Assembly (NCBI GenBank): GCA_024752435.1
Contig: CP103030.1
Span: 868,001 to 932,000, forward strand
DNA length: 64,000 nt
Direction: 5' to 3'
Source of the DNA: Allantophomopsis cytisporea
Taxonomy: Eukaryota; Ascomycota; Leotiomycetes; Phacidiales; Phacidiaceae
Both the position numbers and the translations under genes were made by a program. Shown here in pieces: positions 41,538 to 54,087 of the stretch (the first letter of the stretch is position 1; every line of letters begins with the position of its first letter). Under the pieces are notes generated by a model. The model was not told the DNA's origin, ran no database searches, and was given only the letters and a program-made list of their open reading frames with translations.

Positions 41538-43105
41538 ATGGCTGCCAACGGTACCAATGGTGTTTCCACCACCTACGCTCTCCCAGAGTCCCACAAGGAC
41601 GTATGTATAATGAGCCGATGCCTCGAGGGTGGCGCTGACTCATTAATGTAGATGCTGGAGAAGTCTTTGCTCGAGACTGACCCTGAGATTGCTGAGATCA
41701 TGGTACGTTGAATCGTCGTGCTTATTTATCATTGGATGAATTGCTGAACTCCAACTAGAAACTTGAGATTCAACGTCAACGTGAATCCATTATTCTCATC
41801 GCCTCGGAAAATGTCACTTCTCGCGCTGTCTTCGATGCTCTTGGATCTCCAATGTCCAACAAGTACTCTGAGGGTTACCCAGGTGCCAGATACTACGGTG
41901 GCAATCAGCACATCGACTCAATTGAGTTGACTTGCCAGGCTCGTGCCTTGAAGGCTTTCCACCTCGACTCTGACAAGTGGGGCGTCAACGTTCAGTGCTT
42001 GTCTGGTTCTCCAGCCAATTTGCAGGTCTACCAGGCCATTATGAGACCACATGACAGACTTATGGGTCTTGACCTTCCACACGGTGGTCACTTGTCCCAC
42101 GGTTACCAGACCCCACAGCGAAAGATCTCTGCTGTATCCACCTACTTCGAGACCTTCCCATACAGAGTCAACCTTGAGACTGGTATCATCGACTACGACC
42201 AGCTTGAGCAAAATGCTCTCATGTACAGACCAAAGGTCTTGGTTGCTGGTACCTCTGCCTACTGCCGTTTGATCGACTACGAGCGCATGCGCAAGATTGC
42301 CGACCTTGTCGGTGCCTATCTCGTTGTCGACATGGCCCACATCTCCGGTCTCATCGCCGCCGAGGTCATCCCAACCCCATTCAAGTATGCCGACATCGTC
42401 ACCACCACCACCCACAAGTCTCTCCGTGGTCCACGTGGAGCTATGATCTTCTTCCGCAAGGGTGTCCGCAAGACCGATGCTAAGTCTGGCAAGGAGACCC
42501 TTTACGACCTCGAGGGCCCAATCAACTTCTCCGTCTTCCCAGGTCACCAGGGAGGACCACACAACCACACTATTACTGCTCTCGCAGTTGCCCTTAAGCA
42601 GGCTACTACTCCAGAGTTCAAGAAGTACCAGGAGCAGGTCTGCAAGAACGCCAAGGCCCTTGAGACTGAGTTCAAGACTCTTGGTTACAAGCTCGTCGCT
42701 GATGGAACCGACTCCCACATGGTTCTCCTCGATCTCCGCCCACAAGCCCTTGATGGTGCACGTGTCGAGGCTGTCCTCGAGCAGATCAACATTGCCTGCA
42801 ACAAGAACTCCATTCCAGGTGACAAATCTGCCCTTACCCCATGCGGTATCCGCATTGGTACCCCAGCCATGACCTCCCGTGGATTTGGCGAGGACCACTT
42901 CAAGCAGGTTGCTTCCTACATTGACCAATCCATTAAGATCTGCAAGGAGGTCCAGGCCAGCCTTCCAAAGACTGACAACAAGCTCAAGGACTTCAAGGCT
43001 AAGGTCGCTGGTGGAGAGGTCGAGAAGATCAATGCTCTCCAGAAGGAGATTGCTCAGTGGGCTGGCTCCTTCCCTCTTCCAGTTGAGGGCTGGAGAGTTG
43101 AGTAA
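41538..43105 (+). CDS. SHM2: Serine hydroxymethyltransferase, cytosolic form
   Basis: Exons 41538-41600, 41652-41702 and 41759-43105 give 486 residues. The ATG sits in TCAAAATGGC. The first exon encodes 21 residues without a mitochondrial presequence, and the second encodes 17 ([17 protein letters not shown]), so this is most likely the cytosolic enzyme. Diagnostic pieces are [31 protein letters not shown], the Gly-rich [26 protein letters not shown], and the PLP-binding lysine in [13 protein letters not shown]. The enzyme converts serine and tetrahydrofolate to glycine and methylenetetrahydrofolate, feeding one-carbon metabolism. Codon use is strongly biased to C-ending codons (for example CTC, GTC, AAG), a mark of high expression; this bias also creates a long spurious frame on the other strand. 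Confidence 0.97.
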
Positions 43106-45074
43106 ATCGCCATCCCTTATCTTAAATAGAAATTTTGGGTTCGATTTACAATTCGTCTGTTGATGTGTTGGTTTTATGAACGGAATATTTGTTTTCTTTC
43201 TTTTTTTATATCGCTCATGGTATGGTGTACTGGTGGGCAAAAGGGGTTCAACTTTGATGTTTAGATCTTTACATCTGCTTCAACGCAGCGAGCAGCGAAC
43301 TTTGAATATTTCACTTTGCGTTCGGGTTGATTATGTGACTTCTTTATGCGTGATGTGATGCTTGTACTATCATGCCTTGTATGCCATAATGATTCGACCT
43401 GTACTTGATACTTGGTGTTAGCACAGCTGGACTAGTTCAGGGGTATATGAGGTATAATATCTCTTGTAAATTTACCGCGTTAAAATAATCGCGTCGAGAG
43501 TGCTGAAATATGTCCTCGCAGAATCAATCTCTGCTACAGAACGTACATGTCAAGACGATCTATGTGATTCTCAGTGGTTCGACGACGAAAAGACTCACGA
43601 TGATAAGACTATCAACTTTAACGACAATACACTGCTGGCAACACCAACCACCTTAGAGCAGTTCTCTCATCCTGTCGGAGAAACCATAGTACATTGTCGA
43701 ACTCAGAGATAGCAGTGGAAGTGCCTACAGATATTCACTTATAGATTTATCTTGACCTTTCTGAAGGTAGTGATAGCTAAAAGGTAGAAACTCGACAGAG
43801 ACAAATGCCTTGATGCATTCTCTAGGGTCAGGCTACATCGCTTGGGTAATTTGTTCAAGTTGCTTCGTATACTTTTTAGACCTAAAAGTGTCTATTTAGG
43901 ATAGTGTTCTACACACCCTACAAGCCGCCAACGATGAATAAGGTAGTAGGAGGTACATCGAGTAAGCTCTTCGTATGTAAAATTTGAATATGTTGTCAAC
44001 TCTTGCTAGGATTTGAAGAAACTAAACTTCCTAGTCTAACCCCTTTACCGTTTATTACCTTTCCGTATTTAAGTCTTTGTTGTAGTAGATTGCTTTTTAT
44101 GATCAGGTTGTAGATGTGGGTGTAATTGGCTATAGCTTAATACATATCCTCAAGTCCTTTATATCTACATGTATAATATAATTATATATACTTTACCTTA
44201 CCTATACACTTAGCGAAAATCGACCAAAAGCTATGTGAGCACTTTACTGCACCTCAACTAAGATCATCAATCTACATGTTCAAATCGCTCTGGACGGCAT
44301 TCTCCTCCCGACCTGCACCGAACGATTTTGAAAACGTGAAACGATATATTTGCGCAAGAGATTTATAGATGGTGATGAGACTGTGGTTGATAATGAGATT
44401 GCAAAGAATAACGGCAAAGTAAAATATTGCACGCTTATCGACTTTCGTATTGCGGGTATACGCATGACGACCTAAAGAACACTTGTAGGATGTGCATGTA
44501 GAATCATTGCCTGGTAGTTTGTGTATATATACGCGATATTAAGGCCGGTTGGAGCGTCGCTGTATGAGAAAACGCAAGCAATTGCGTGCTCTCTTGCATT
44601 TACACTTGACGACATTCAGGAGAACGAGCACGTATAACATCATCATCTCCAATAAAGCTTACTTAGCAATAACAAGTTTTAGTCCTCGTATTATTCTAGT
44701 ATCTACATCGAATTTTCCCACTCACTCATCTAGCTGAGCACCTAAAGCTTTATCAAAATACTACAAGCCAACTTGACACTCGCAACATATCCGTTTCTGG
44801 TATCATAACACCTCCGCAGCACAAATACAAACCGCTAATCATACAACTTCTCATCGCTCAGCGCTCAAATAACACGACTCAACGGGCTAAACGTACAGGA
44901 CGGTGTTACACAGTACAACATACAAAAACAATAGCAACGAATCGAACCCGCAAAGCAGCAACAAAACAAAACACATATTACAAGCACAAAAAAGGTACCA
45001 ATACTCATACAGCACCATCACTTATCGCCGATTATGCTCAGTTCCCAATGTATACTTAGGAGCAGGCAGGGTAA
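43106..45074. other. AT-rich intergenic region, convergent 3' flanks
   Basis: Nearly 2 kb between the SHMT and LST7 stop codons. Only short, compositionally non-coding frames. No tRNA or repeat array identified. Confidence 0.6.
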
Positions 45075-46738
45075 TTAAGGCCCAAAAGCCAGGCCAAGCT
45101 GCGCCAACAGAGCCACGAAGCGGGCATGCAACTCGATAAAGAAATCCGCACGCCCAACGAGCTCTGCAAGGCCACGAGCCTTCAAACTAGCGGCGCTCTT
45201 GCGAGGATATCCATCCGGATCGCACGTCCTACCCGACAAGAACGCACTAGTAGGGGTGATGGTCAATTTCTCTGGCGTAGTATTCTTTGTTGTGGGGGTG
45301 ATCGGGGCAGGAGAGCGGGGGGAGGTGGAAGAGATGATTGAAGCGCGGCGGTTGGATGAAGGGTACTGTGAGGTCGAGGAGGGGTATTGCATGATGTTTG
45401 AATTGGAAGCCTGAGGTCCGGCGTTCACAGGACTCTCGCAGTATTCATTCTCGTGCTCCGCAAACTCGAGACGACTTGCTTCGCGCTCGGCAAGACGCTG
45501 GATCCAGGTAGCTAGGTCCCGGAATGCGGCAGAGAGGAGGGGGTATGCTTTCATGGCGGTGCGCTCGTGCGCGCGGCTGAGGGCTATGAAGGCGTAGATT
45601 TTGGTGCGTCCACGGGCTTGGGGGTCAGGAATCCGGAATATGAAGGCGGTTGTGTAGCCTGCTACTGGGTCGCCGAAGAAAATTGGACCGCCCGACGAGG
45701 TGACATTTTGGATGGAAGAATACGGCGAGGATGGGATCTGGCGGGACTGTGGGGGCAGGGTCTCATGGGAGAGGGTGCGAATGCAGGATTGTCGGAGGAA
45801 GGAGAACGACGTTGGTGTTGCTGGGTCCTGTGTTGTTGTATAATTAAGGTAATGAGTGTGTGGTGGTGTATTCGTATTTAACGTAGAAGTCGACTTGTTT
45901 GCTCGATTCGATTTTTGGGAAATTGGCTCTCCGTTATCAGAAGTCTCCGAGTCTGAGGGAGTACTTTTCGGTGAGAGCCAAGTGTCTGGTATTTGTTCAT
46001 ATGGTTTTTGTGTCCGTAGAACTGGACTGCCGCTGTATATTTGACCATTCTTGCTGGGTGATCCGGGTGCGCCGGCGGGCATCTTCTCCTTCATGTCCGA
46101 GGGAATGGTGAGTGCGCAATTCTCGCACGGCACGAGCTTCTTCTTGTCTTCTTCGCCATATGTCTTCTGGAAGCTGGAGTCACGCCGTTGAGACCGTGGG
46201 ACGTGAGCAATTTGAGGAGGATGTGCTTGCGGACTATGTGGGGGAGTTTCGAGATTCGAGGTCGTATGGTGTACTCTGAGGTTCTGTGGTGTAGGAGTTG
46301 GGGTGTTGCTCTCGGACTGTACGTTCTTCGCAAATGTACCAGAGGAGCTCAGATCCTTTTCATCCGTAGAAGTCTCGACATTATGATAGATATCGACATC
46401 GTAGTCAACACAGGTTACACATGGAACTGGCTGGGTCTCAGTTACCATAACCGGAGTGGGACCATGAAAATCGCAGAAGTGCGCAAGACATAACTGTAGA
46501 TCAACAACATGTTAGTACAGTATTTTTGGCATGTCGCATGGCATTTCAAAGAAGCAAATATGGATGTTAGATGTCGCTAGTTCTTCGCGGCATCACACAA
46601 GAGTTCGCTCGCGCAGGCATGAAGCATACAAGAACCCTGTCTGCACGGGGAGCCTCGATCCTTTTGATTTGTCGAAATCTCTTTTTTTTTCTTTGGTGCT
46701 TTTGGGTAGAGGGGAAACGGCTTACCATGGCAGCCATA
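45075..46738 (-). CDS. LST7: LST7 / folliculin longin-domain protein
   Basis: The main exon is 46493-45075; it opens in frame with LCLAHFCDFHGPTPVMVTE, the classic folliculin N-terminus. A 12-nt first exon at 46738-46727 (MAAM, followed by GTAAGC) joins it through a 233-nt intron ending CTACAG, giving 476 residues. If the first exon is wrong, translation could start at the Met at 46448. Later family marks are CENCALTIPSD near residue 125, SGSPVLRTQKPYEQIPD, and a C-terminal block with SSGGPIFFGDPVAGYTTAFIFRIPDPQARGR split by disordered Ser/Pro/Asn-rich stretches. The protein lacks the C-terminal DENN part of animal folliculin, as yeast Lst7 does. Lst7 with Lst4 is a GTPase-activating complex for Gtr2 at the vacuole, signalling amino acids to TORC1. 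Confidence 0.87.
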
Positions 46739-49311
46739 ATTGGTGAATTGCGTGTGATATGCCAGTTGTATAGCACTTTATGTCTCTCCTCGTCACAAAT
46801 ACCCTCTGGTCACAATCCAGATCTTGGAATTTTGTGTTTCTTCTTTTTTCTTCCTTGGGGCTTCTGGGGGGTTGAGGTTGTGTGGGGATGCCGACGTGAT
46901 GGACAGCTAGATTTCCTTGTGGGTGCTTCTGGGTTCTGTGGGTAGTTTTTTGGCGCCGATTTTGTCTCACAAGCCAACCCTTCTCGTGGGAGAAAGAGGT
47001 CGAGTGAGGGTGTGAGATCGAGTTGCGTGTGTTTGTGATGTGTAATGTATGGCGTTGCTGCGTGCGTGCGAGACAAGAATCCTCTTCAAAGGCTGGAAGA
47101 GAACTGGTCTGCGTTCTTCAGGTAAAGTCTACTCGTGAGATCCTTCTGCCTTGTTATAGAGATGCTACGCTTGATGGATACTTTTCCAGAAAAGCCACCA
47201 AGCTCGTTCTCGTAGCCGTATTTGTTTCCCGCAACGCCGATTTTAGTCGTTTCCTCAGACACGAATAGAGGTAAGGCTTCTAATGATTTTCGCACTTCCG
47301 GAGGCTCCGGTTATCAAAACAGTGCTCTGGTGTTATCGTGATTCTTGTAGTAGTATGAGAGCTTGTACTAAAAAGATATCCCCACCAGAGAAGGGCACCA
47401 ACTCGTACATAATTGGGGAATAAGCTGTGATGGGGGTTGTGGATGGGGGATGAAGGGAATGGAATGGAATGAGATGAGAGGGATAGATGGGAAATGGAAG
47501 AGAAGAAAGGGAAGTTTGAGAATGCAAAATGTATGTGAGTAAGTATGTGCTTCCGCACTACATATATTACATGTATGTATGTACATCCATATATATATAT
47601 ATATATATATATTACGAATACAAACCACTCTATTACAACCTCACCTCTCCTTCTTACCCTTACTTACCTTCCTACCCATCTGATCGTCACATCGTCACAT
47701 GTAACTCTATTGAATACATAATTACATACTTTGCGTATACGTATACTCGCAATTTCTAGGTTATGTCAGTAGTAAGCAAGCATTGAGGCGGGCTTACCTG
47801 ATGCACGGAAAGGCTTCCCCTTTCGCATGTGAGGTGTGTGTGATGTATTATGATCGGTACGAGGTGACCGTGGCCGTGTAAGGAGGTCGAGTCAACTTCT
47901 GTCAGACAGAGTACAAGGGCCCTGGCAAATGTGACCGTCAGCCACTCATTATTGTGAACGATACCTCATACTAGTAGACTTCATCTTCGAAAGTCAACTT
48001 TCCTTGCTCAGCTTCTTACCTTGGATTGATTGGGACTTTGTAATACTTTGAGTAACGTTTCATTTCACTTGACTGTCTATCTAAATTCCTCTCCCTCGCT
48101 CTGTCATTGCGTCTATCAAGGTGCGTACGGCACAGTGTGGAGTACATGCTTACATAGTTACTCCGGTGTCCTCTTCTACTGCTACTTGGTCAAGTTGTAT
48201 CTGTGACTCTCTTTCTGTTATTGTTGCTGCTGTTGCTGCTGTTCTTGTTGTTATTCCACTCTTGTCATTCATCAATATCTTCCTGCTTCTCCTCTTCTCC
48301 CACCAAATTGCCCAGCTTCCCCGCTGACTATAGATAGATAGATGTGGAGAGACGCAGCTTCTAGAATACTTCTAGCCATCTTTACATAAACACGGCCGAC
48401 CATCGAGTCTCCCACGGAACGGGGTGCGAGTGAGAAGCTCACTCGCCTTATCGCTATGCATGATGGATGCATCGGAGATCGTTTGGAAGCACCCCGGACC
48501 TCGAATACAATCATGCAATATTGGCCCGCCAGCTGCTGCCTTTTGCCTGCATGCTGCCCACTTAACCACCAATCCCCAGCAGTTTACAATCAACCATGCT
48601 CCTCTCCTTTTGTCCGCTTACACAGCACACAATCCCGAATTTCACCATCCGATCTCATCTTCCCACCATACCTCTCCAGCATTCACGAGGGATTGCAAAA
48701 GTCTAAATTAATATGTATTTTTCGACGTGTCACAGAAATTTGGAGCCGGTGACGCCTGAATACATATGCTGGGGAGATCTGATCAGGCCGGGAGATTGGG
48801 CAGGCACGGAAGCTTTCTGTATAATGATTTCATGGCAATCGATCATATTGATAGGAACTGCTATGCCATCGCGTCCCCTGTTTACATGCAGACTCGGGGC
48901 CCGAAGCACTCAAACTTATCCATACTCGCACGGCTCACAACCTTGGAAGACCACGCGTTGACCATGCACCCCTTTCCTTCTGCATTCGCAGTGTTATTTC
49001 CTCGCTGCCACATGACGTTCAGAAAAAGCAGCTCGGCTACAAGTTTTTTCTCGTAACGGAATTTAGAATGAGTCTTCTTGCTGCCTCTCGAAAGCTTCTC
49101 TATAGAGTAGATTTCCAATCACATATCTCTCGTCTGTATTGGGCATCACCGTGTCAACGGCGGTCCAGACGTCTATCTCATGTAACCGAGGGGATGACGG
49201 GTGTTCGTAGATGAAGTATTCAATTCGATACATGAAATCTCTCGAAAACCTGGATATATCCTGCGCCTAGCAATGACCCCTTGAACGCCATGCAATGCAA
49301 TTTTGAGCCCC
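46739..49311. other. Intergenic region with a TA microsatellite, no supported gene
   Basis: 2.6 kb covering the LST7 promoter side and the prefoldin 3' flank. Holds a TA tract at about 47589-47613 within T/A-rich sequence. Short frames at 48424-48752 have high Ser/His/Pro content and look like chance. Confidence 0.55.
47589..47613. repeat. (TA)n microsatellite
   Basis: About 12 uninterrupted TA units. Confidence 0.9.
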
Positions 49312-49901
49312 TTAAACGGCCTGAGCCTGCGCGGCTTGCTGCCCAGCCGACTGAAGGGAGATGATCTGTGTTATTTTCAGTCAACATGTTCGTCGGAGTC
49401 GGACTGGCTATGACATACCTCCATTCTCTTCTGGTCACTCTTGTCCTGGATGTCTGCAATCTGCTTTTCAACTCTTTTTCTATAGGCCATCAGTACGGCT
49501 CCGTAGTATTGAAAGTATGCCAGCACATACATCTCGTTGTCAATAAACTCTAATCGTCCATCCACGGCCATGATGGCCTCGGTCTTGTCCTGCTTTAACA
49601 AGACCGGTCCAACAAGCTTGTAGATGTTTGATTCCGAGTCGAGACTGTCGAACTCCTGAGTCATCGTTAGTTCCCCGTCCTCCCAAATACGAATTAGACG
49701 AATCGCGAACCTTCTTAACGCCTTTGTTTTCTTGTTGTTGAGATTCGAGTCTTTGGCGGGAAGAGACAAATGTTTGAAGCTCTAAGGAGCTTGTTAGTGA
49801 AACAGAAGATTTTGGTGAGCTGAAAGATGAAATGAGATACCTTGCTGGAGTTTCTGGTACTCATCCGAGGCCGCCTGAAGCTTTAGTTGTTGCTCTGACA
49901 T
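49312..49901 (-). CDS. YKE2: Prefoldin subunit 6 (beta-type)
   Basis: Five short exons on the minus strand: 49901-49841, 49781-49711, 49655-49531, 49479-49419 and 49365-49312, joined in frame to 123 residues, the usual size. The sequence begins MSEQQLKLQAASDEYQKLQQ and shows the prefoldin-beta layout: N-terminal coiled coil, central beta hairpins with SESNIYKLVGPVLLKQDKTEA, then the C-terminal helix with EIKRVEKQIADIQDKSDQK and an Ala/Gln tail. Prefoldin is a hexamer that passes nascent actin and tubulin to the cytosolic chaperonin. Intron 2 has the weak donor GTTCGC but a perfect CTAAC branch site. Four introns in 123 codons make it the most intron-dense gene here. It is divergent from VPS4. 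Confidence 0.92.
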
Positions 49902-50514
49902 ATTTGCGACTTCGTGTGCGAGCGTCGAAGGTGTTGATTTTGGATAAGTGTAGAGTGCGAAAGTTGCTCTATTCAGTAGATGAACGAATCGACAATTAAA
50001 AATCGTTTGTTAAAGTATCAAAGAGGTCTGGCAAGGTGCGCGAGTCTACAGTGATTCTAGATCTGGCAATTGTGATGCTTGTTGGCTTTGGCTTTTGATA
50101 TGGCGCTTAGCCCCGCCATCTGAAGCGAAGATGTGCCGATGTCATTCTAAGGTAGGTTGGCGGCATGCGAGATACGGACGACTGAGGTACGAAACCATAC
50201 CTCTACATCGGCCTTGACTTTGCGATTGTCACAACTCGAATCCCCTTGCACATCCTCAAGCACAAGAGTCTGTAGTGGTCAGTCGTCTTGTTATCCAGGC
50301 AGGCCTCAAGTTCGTCGCTCAGAATACCTTCTCGCGGCGCTTTGAAGATCAAAGTTGTTTCCCCACTATCAGCCCTCCACACCGATTTTCCACTATCTCC
50401 CAACTCTGCATCCAATCTGTCTGGAAGCGTCATTCTTGCCCCGCAGTCGCAGCGATATAGACTACCGATATCTGATACTTGAAAAGATAGCGATAGCAAA
50501 TTCCCGCCGCAATC
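49902..50514. promoter_or_regulatory. Divergent intergenic region, prefoldin 6 / VPS4
   Basis: 613 bases separate the two start codons. It must contain both promoters. No other element is recognised. Confidence 0.5.
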
Positions 50515-51933
50515 ATGTCAAACACCGACTTCCTCGGCCGCGCCATCGATGTGGTCAAGAAAGCAATCGAGGCTGATACGGCAGCGGAGTACGAAAAGGC
50601 CTACCAGCAATACTATCAGGCGCTTGAGCTGTTCATGCTGGCCTTGAAGTGGGAGAAGAATGCCAAGTCAAAGGAGATGATTCGCGCAAAGGCAGGCGAA
50701 TACATGGAGCGTGCTGAGAAGCTGAAGAAGCATCTGGCGGATCAAGATGCCTCCAAGAAGAAACCGGGGCTCGTAGCGAATAACGGAACCACCAATGGTG
50801 GAGGAGGAAAGGGCGAGGAGGGCGGTGAAGAGGTGGATGCTGAGAGCAAGAAGCTGAGAAATGCTTTGCAGGGCGCTATCTTGCAGGATAAACCGAATAT
50901 CAAGTGGGAGGATGTCGCAGGTTTGGAGGGTGCTAAGGAGGCCTTGAAGGAGGCTGTTATTTTACCTATCAAGTTCCCACACTTATTCACGGGTAAGAGA
51001 CAACCTTGGAAGGGAATTCTGCTCTATGGCCCTCCTGGTACGGGTAAGAGTTACTTGGCAAAGGCAGTGGCCACAGAAGCGAACAGCACCTTTTTCAGTG
51101 TCAGTTCTTCGGATCTGGTTAGCAAGTGGATGGGTGAGAGTGAAAGGTAAATAGCAGTCTCCATATATATACGAAGGAAGGACGCTGATGAAGTAAACAG
51201 ATTAGTGAAGAACCTCTTCGCCATGGCGCGCGAAAACAAGCCGTCCATCATCTTCATCGACGAGGTCGACGCGCTATGTGGACCAAGAGGCGAAGGCGAA
51301 TCCGAGGCCTCGCGCCGTATCAAGACGGAAATGCTAGTACAAATGGACGGAGTAGGGCGCGATTCCAAGGGTGTACTAGTGCTCGGAGCAACGAACATCC
51401 CCTGGCAATTGGATGCTGCTATTCGACGACGTTTCCAGAGACGTGTGCATATCGCCTTACCGGATCTACCTGCTCGTACACGTATGTTCGAGTTAGCCGT
51501 CGGTAGCACGCCGTGCGAGCTCGGAGCCGCAGATTTCAGGAAACTGGGCGAGTTGAGTGAGGGCTATTCTGGATCTGATATCAGTATTGCTGTACAGGAC
51601 GCTCTCATGCAGCCTGTGAGGAAGATCCAGACAGCTACGCATTACAAGAAGGTATGTACTCCCTGCACTCTTTTTCCTGTAACGTGTATGGAATTGCCCT
51701 AATGAAAGTAGGTCATGGACGAAGGTGTAGAGAAGCTCACGCCTTGCTCACCAGGCGATGCTGGCGCCATGGAGATGTCCTGGACGGAAGTGGATTCCGA
51801 CAAGCTGCTGGAACCACCGCTCCTGCTAAAAGATTTCATCAAGGCTATTAATTCGTCGAGACCAACTGTCTCCCAAGAAGACATCAATCGTAGTGCGGAA
51901 TGGACAGCCGAGTTTGGTAGTGAGGGAGCTTAG
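50515..51933 (+). CDS. VPS4: Vacuolar sorting AAA ATPase VPS4
   Basis: Exons 50515-51146, 51201-51651 and 51712-51933 give 434 residues, the family size. The N-terminal MIT domain (about 1-75) carries the [21 protein letters not shown] helix. A Gly/Lys/Glu-rich linker follows. The AAA core has [21 protein letters not shown], Walker [14 protein letters not shown], Walker [13 protein letters not shown], and the [14 protein letters not shown] arginine region. The Vps4-type C-terminal beta domain and last helix follow ([20 protein letters not shown]). Vps4 disassembles ESCRT-III on endosomes and in membrane scission. Introns are 54 and 60 nt. All catalytic residues are intact. Confidence 0.97.
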
Positions 51934-52415
51934 ATTACAACGATATATTAAGACATGGAATCAGGATCGGTTGTGGGCATGGTGGCGCGGCAGGCGGATG
52001 AGGAAGATACAGCAGCATGAAGTTTTGTGGAGCAAGGCGTTGGAAAGGGTAGGGCATGAATGATAATATGTGATCAAGAGAGCAGCAAACCTACATAGCA
52101 TCAGAATGAAAGATCACAAGACATGTATCGCACGAAAATCATCACATGAAGTGGAGAGCAGTGGGGAAAGGGAATCATGAGCAAGAATAATTCATCTATT
52201 ATGATGCATTTATCCAGCCTACAATAGATAGCCACAAATGAGCTACCATATACAAACGACAATGCCATAACACAACGCCCATTTTTCCCACGCCAAACCA
52301 GTAACAGATTGGAAATACACAGAGAGCCAGAGCCTATACCCAGAGAAAGATCATGTCCAAACAAAAAGAAGAGAGAGCAGGAGGATTATACAAAAGCAAC
52401 GTTTTGGATCCAACA
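51934..52415. other. Intergenic region, convergent 3' flanks
   Basis: Between VPS4 and NOP56 stop codons. No gene or repeat seen. Confidence 0.6.
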
Positions 52416-54087
52416 TTACTCGGAGTGCTTCTTGCTCTTCTTGCTCTTCTTCTCCTTCTTCTCACTCACTTCCTCATCAGCAGCCTCGGAATGCGATCGC
52501 TTCTTGGACTTCTTGTCTTCCTTGTCCTTGGACTTCTCCTTCTTCTCCTTCTTTTCCTTCTTTTCCTTCTTGTCCTTGGACTTCTTCTCCTGCTTCTGGA
52601 CGGCCTGTGGGGCGATGTCGGCCATCTCCTCGTCATTGTCGGCGGTTGGGTCGGCGATGTTAATGTCACCAAGGACAGCATCCATGGCGGATTTCTATAA
52701 GATAAATTAGCATGAATTAAAGGTCTGTAGTATTGAAATAACTCACCATGGCCTCCTCGTTTCTTGTTGGGGCAGCACCAGTGTTGTAGAACTCTAATCT
52801 CTCCTCAACCTGTCTCTTCAAAGCCTCACCAAACTTTCTGGTTGGCTCTTCAGAGAAGTTGTCGATTCTGGAAGCAATGGAGCACTTGTTGGCCAAGAAT
52901 CTGGAAATACGACCCTTGTTCTTGGCGCCTGCGCGACCAATGAAGCTAGAGTGGTAGATGAGACCGTATTTTGGAGTGTTACCCTTGGTCTTAAGAGCTC
53001 TGAAAAGAGCCTTCTCAGCACCAAGGATCTGGACAGTAGAGGCTGGGTACTTGGAGAGGTTGGTGAGAGAACCGGCGTGGGAGATCAAACGAGCAGCAAC
53101 AACCTCACCAATGAGGGAGGCAAGGTTAGGTGCGACAATAGCCATCTTATCAACAAGGTATTGGAAAAGGGACTTTCTGTACTCGGCAAGCTTGACAACA
53201 CGGTTGGCAAAGGCAGAAACGTTCTCCATGTCATTGTCGGAGATATCTTGACCCATAGAGACACGGGCAGCGTCAATGATAGCCTGTGCAATATCTTGGT
53301 CATCGTTGACCAAAGCAGCGAGATCGTGAAGCATGTCGTTGGAGAGGTTCTTCTTGTCACCAATGAAAAGCGCAAGCTTGGCGTAAGTGTGGTTGTCGGA
53401 GACAATCTTGACGAGCTCTGGGAAGTGCCATCCGTACCATTCGCGAACACGCATGGAGAAAGTGTTGACGGCCTTGTCGAGGTGATCCAAGGTTGCAATA
53501 GCCTGGATAATGTGGTTGTCGTTCTTCTGGACGGAGAACTTTACCTTAGCACGGGAGTAAGCGTGACCAAGACCAAGTTGTGCACGCTCGACATCACCCT
53601 CCTGGAGACCCTTCAAAAGCTTTGGCGCGTGCAATCTGAGTCCACGAAGAAGATCGGCGACAACCTCGGAGGTCTCACCAGTCTCGCACTCAACACCGGA
53701 GAAAGAAGCCTTGATGCTACCAGCCAAGTTCTTGTCCTGTACACCAAGAACAATCTTCTTCTTCTTCGATGGCTTTGGAAGGTTTAACTCGAGGTTCGAT
53801 TTCAAGTAGTCGGACAAAACACCCTCGGAGACAAGGTTGATGTTCTCGAGAGCCTCACCAGCTCCTCTGTACTAAATTAGATTGTGTAATATTTGCGAGG
53901 ACTCTTGCAGAGCCTACCTGTAAGGCGCAAAGTTCACGAGCTTGACCAATTTGCCAAACTTTGCCAAATCTTGACCGGCTTCCTGCACTTCCTTCAAGCG
54001 GTTACCAATTGTCTCTGGCTGCGACTGGACGGCGAAGACCGCATATCCGACGGAGCTCTCGTGGAGCAAGTAGTCGACGGCTGACAT
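52416..54087 (-). CDS. NOP56: Box C/D snoRNP core protein NOP56
   Basis: Exons on the minus strand are 54087-53918, 53866-52747 and 52694-52416, giving 522 residues. The start is [20 protein letters not shown], and the N-terminal domain ends with [16 protein letters not shown] across the first join. The coiled coil and Nop domain are well conserved: [40 protein letters not shown] ([21 protein letters not shown]), [14 protein letters not shown] and [20 protein letters not shown]. The third exon encodes a KKEK/KKSK-rich tail typical of Nop56/Nop58. The match to Nop56 and not Nop58 rests on the N-terminus and the [10 protein letters not shown] block. Nop56 pairs with Nop58 and fibrillarin in rRNA 2'-O-methylation particles. 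Codon bias is strong, so a long spurious frame appears on the other strand. Confidence 0.95.

Noticed and set aside
41918..43240. 440-codon open frame antisense to SHMT
   Set aside because: Caused by strong C-ending codon bias of the SHMT gene; Leu/Ser/Val/Asp-rich low-information translation overlapping a certain gene.
52951..53787. 278-codon open frame antisense to NOP56
   Set aside because: Shadow of the codon-biased NOP56 exon; no independent domain.
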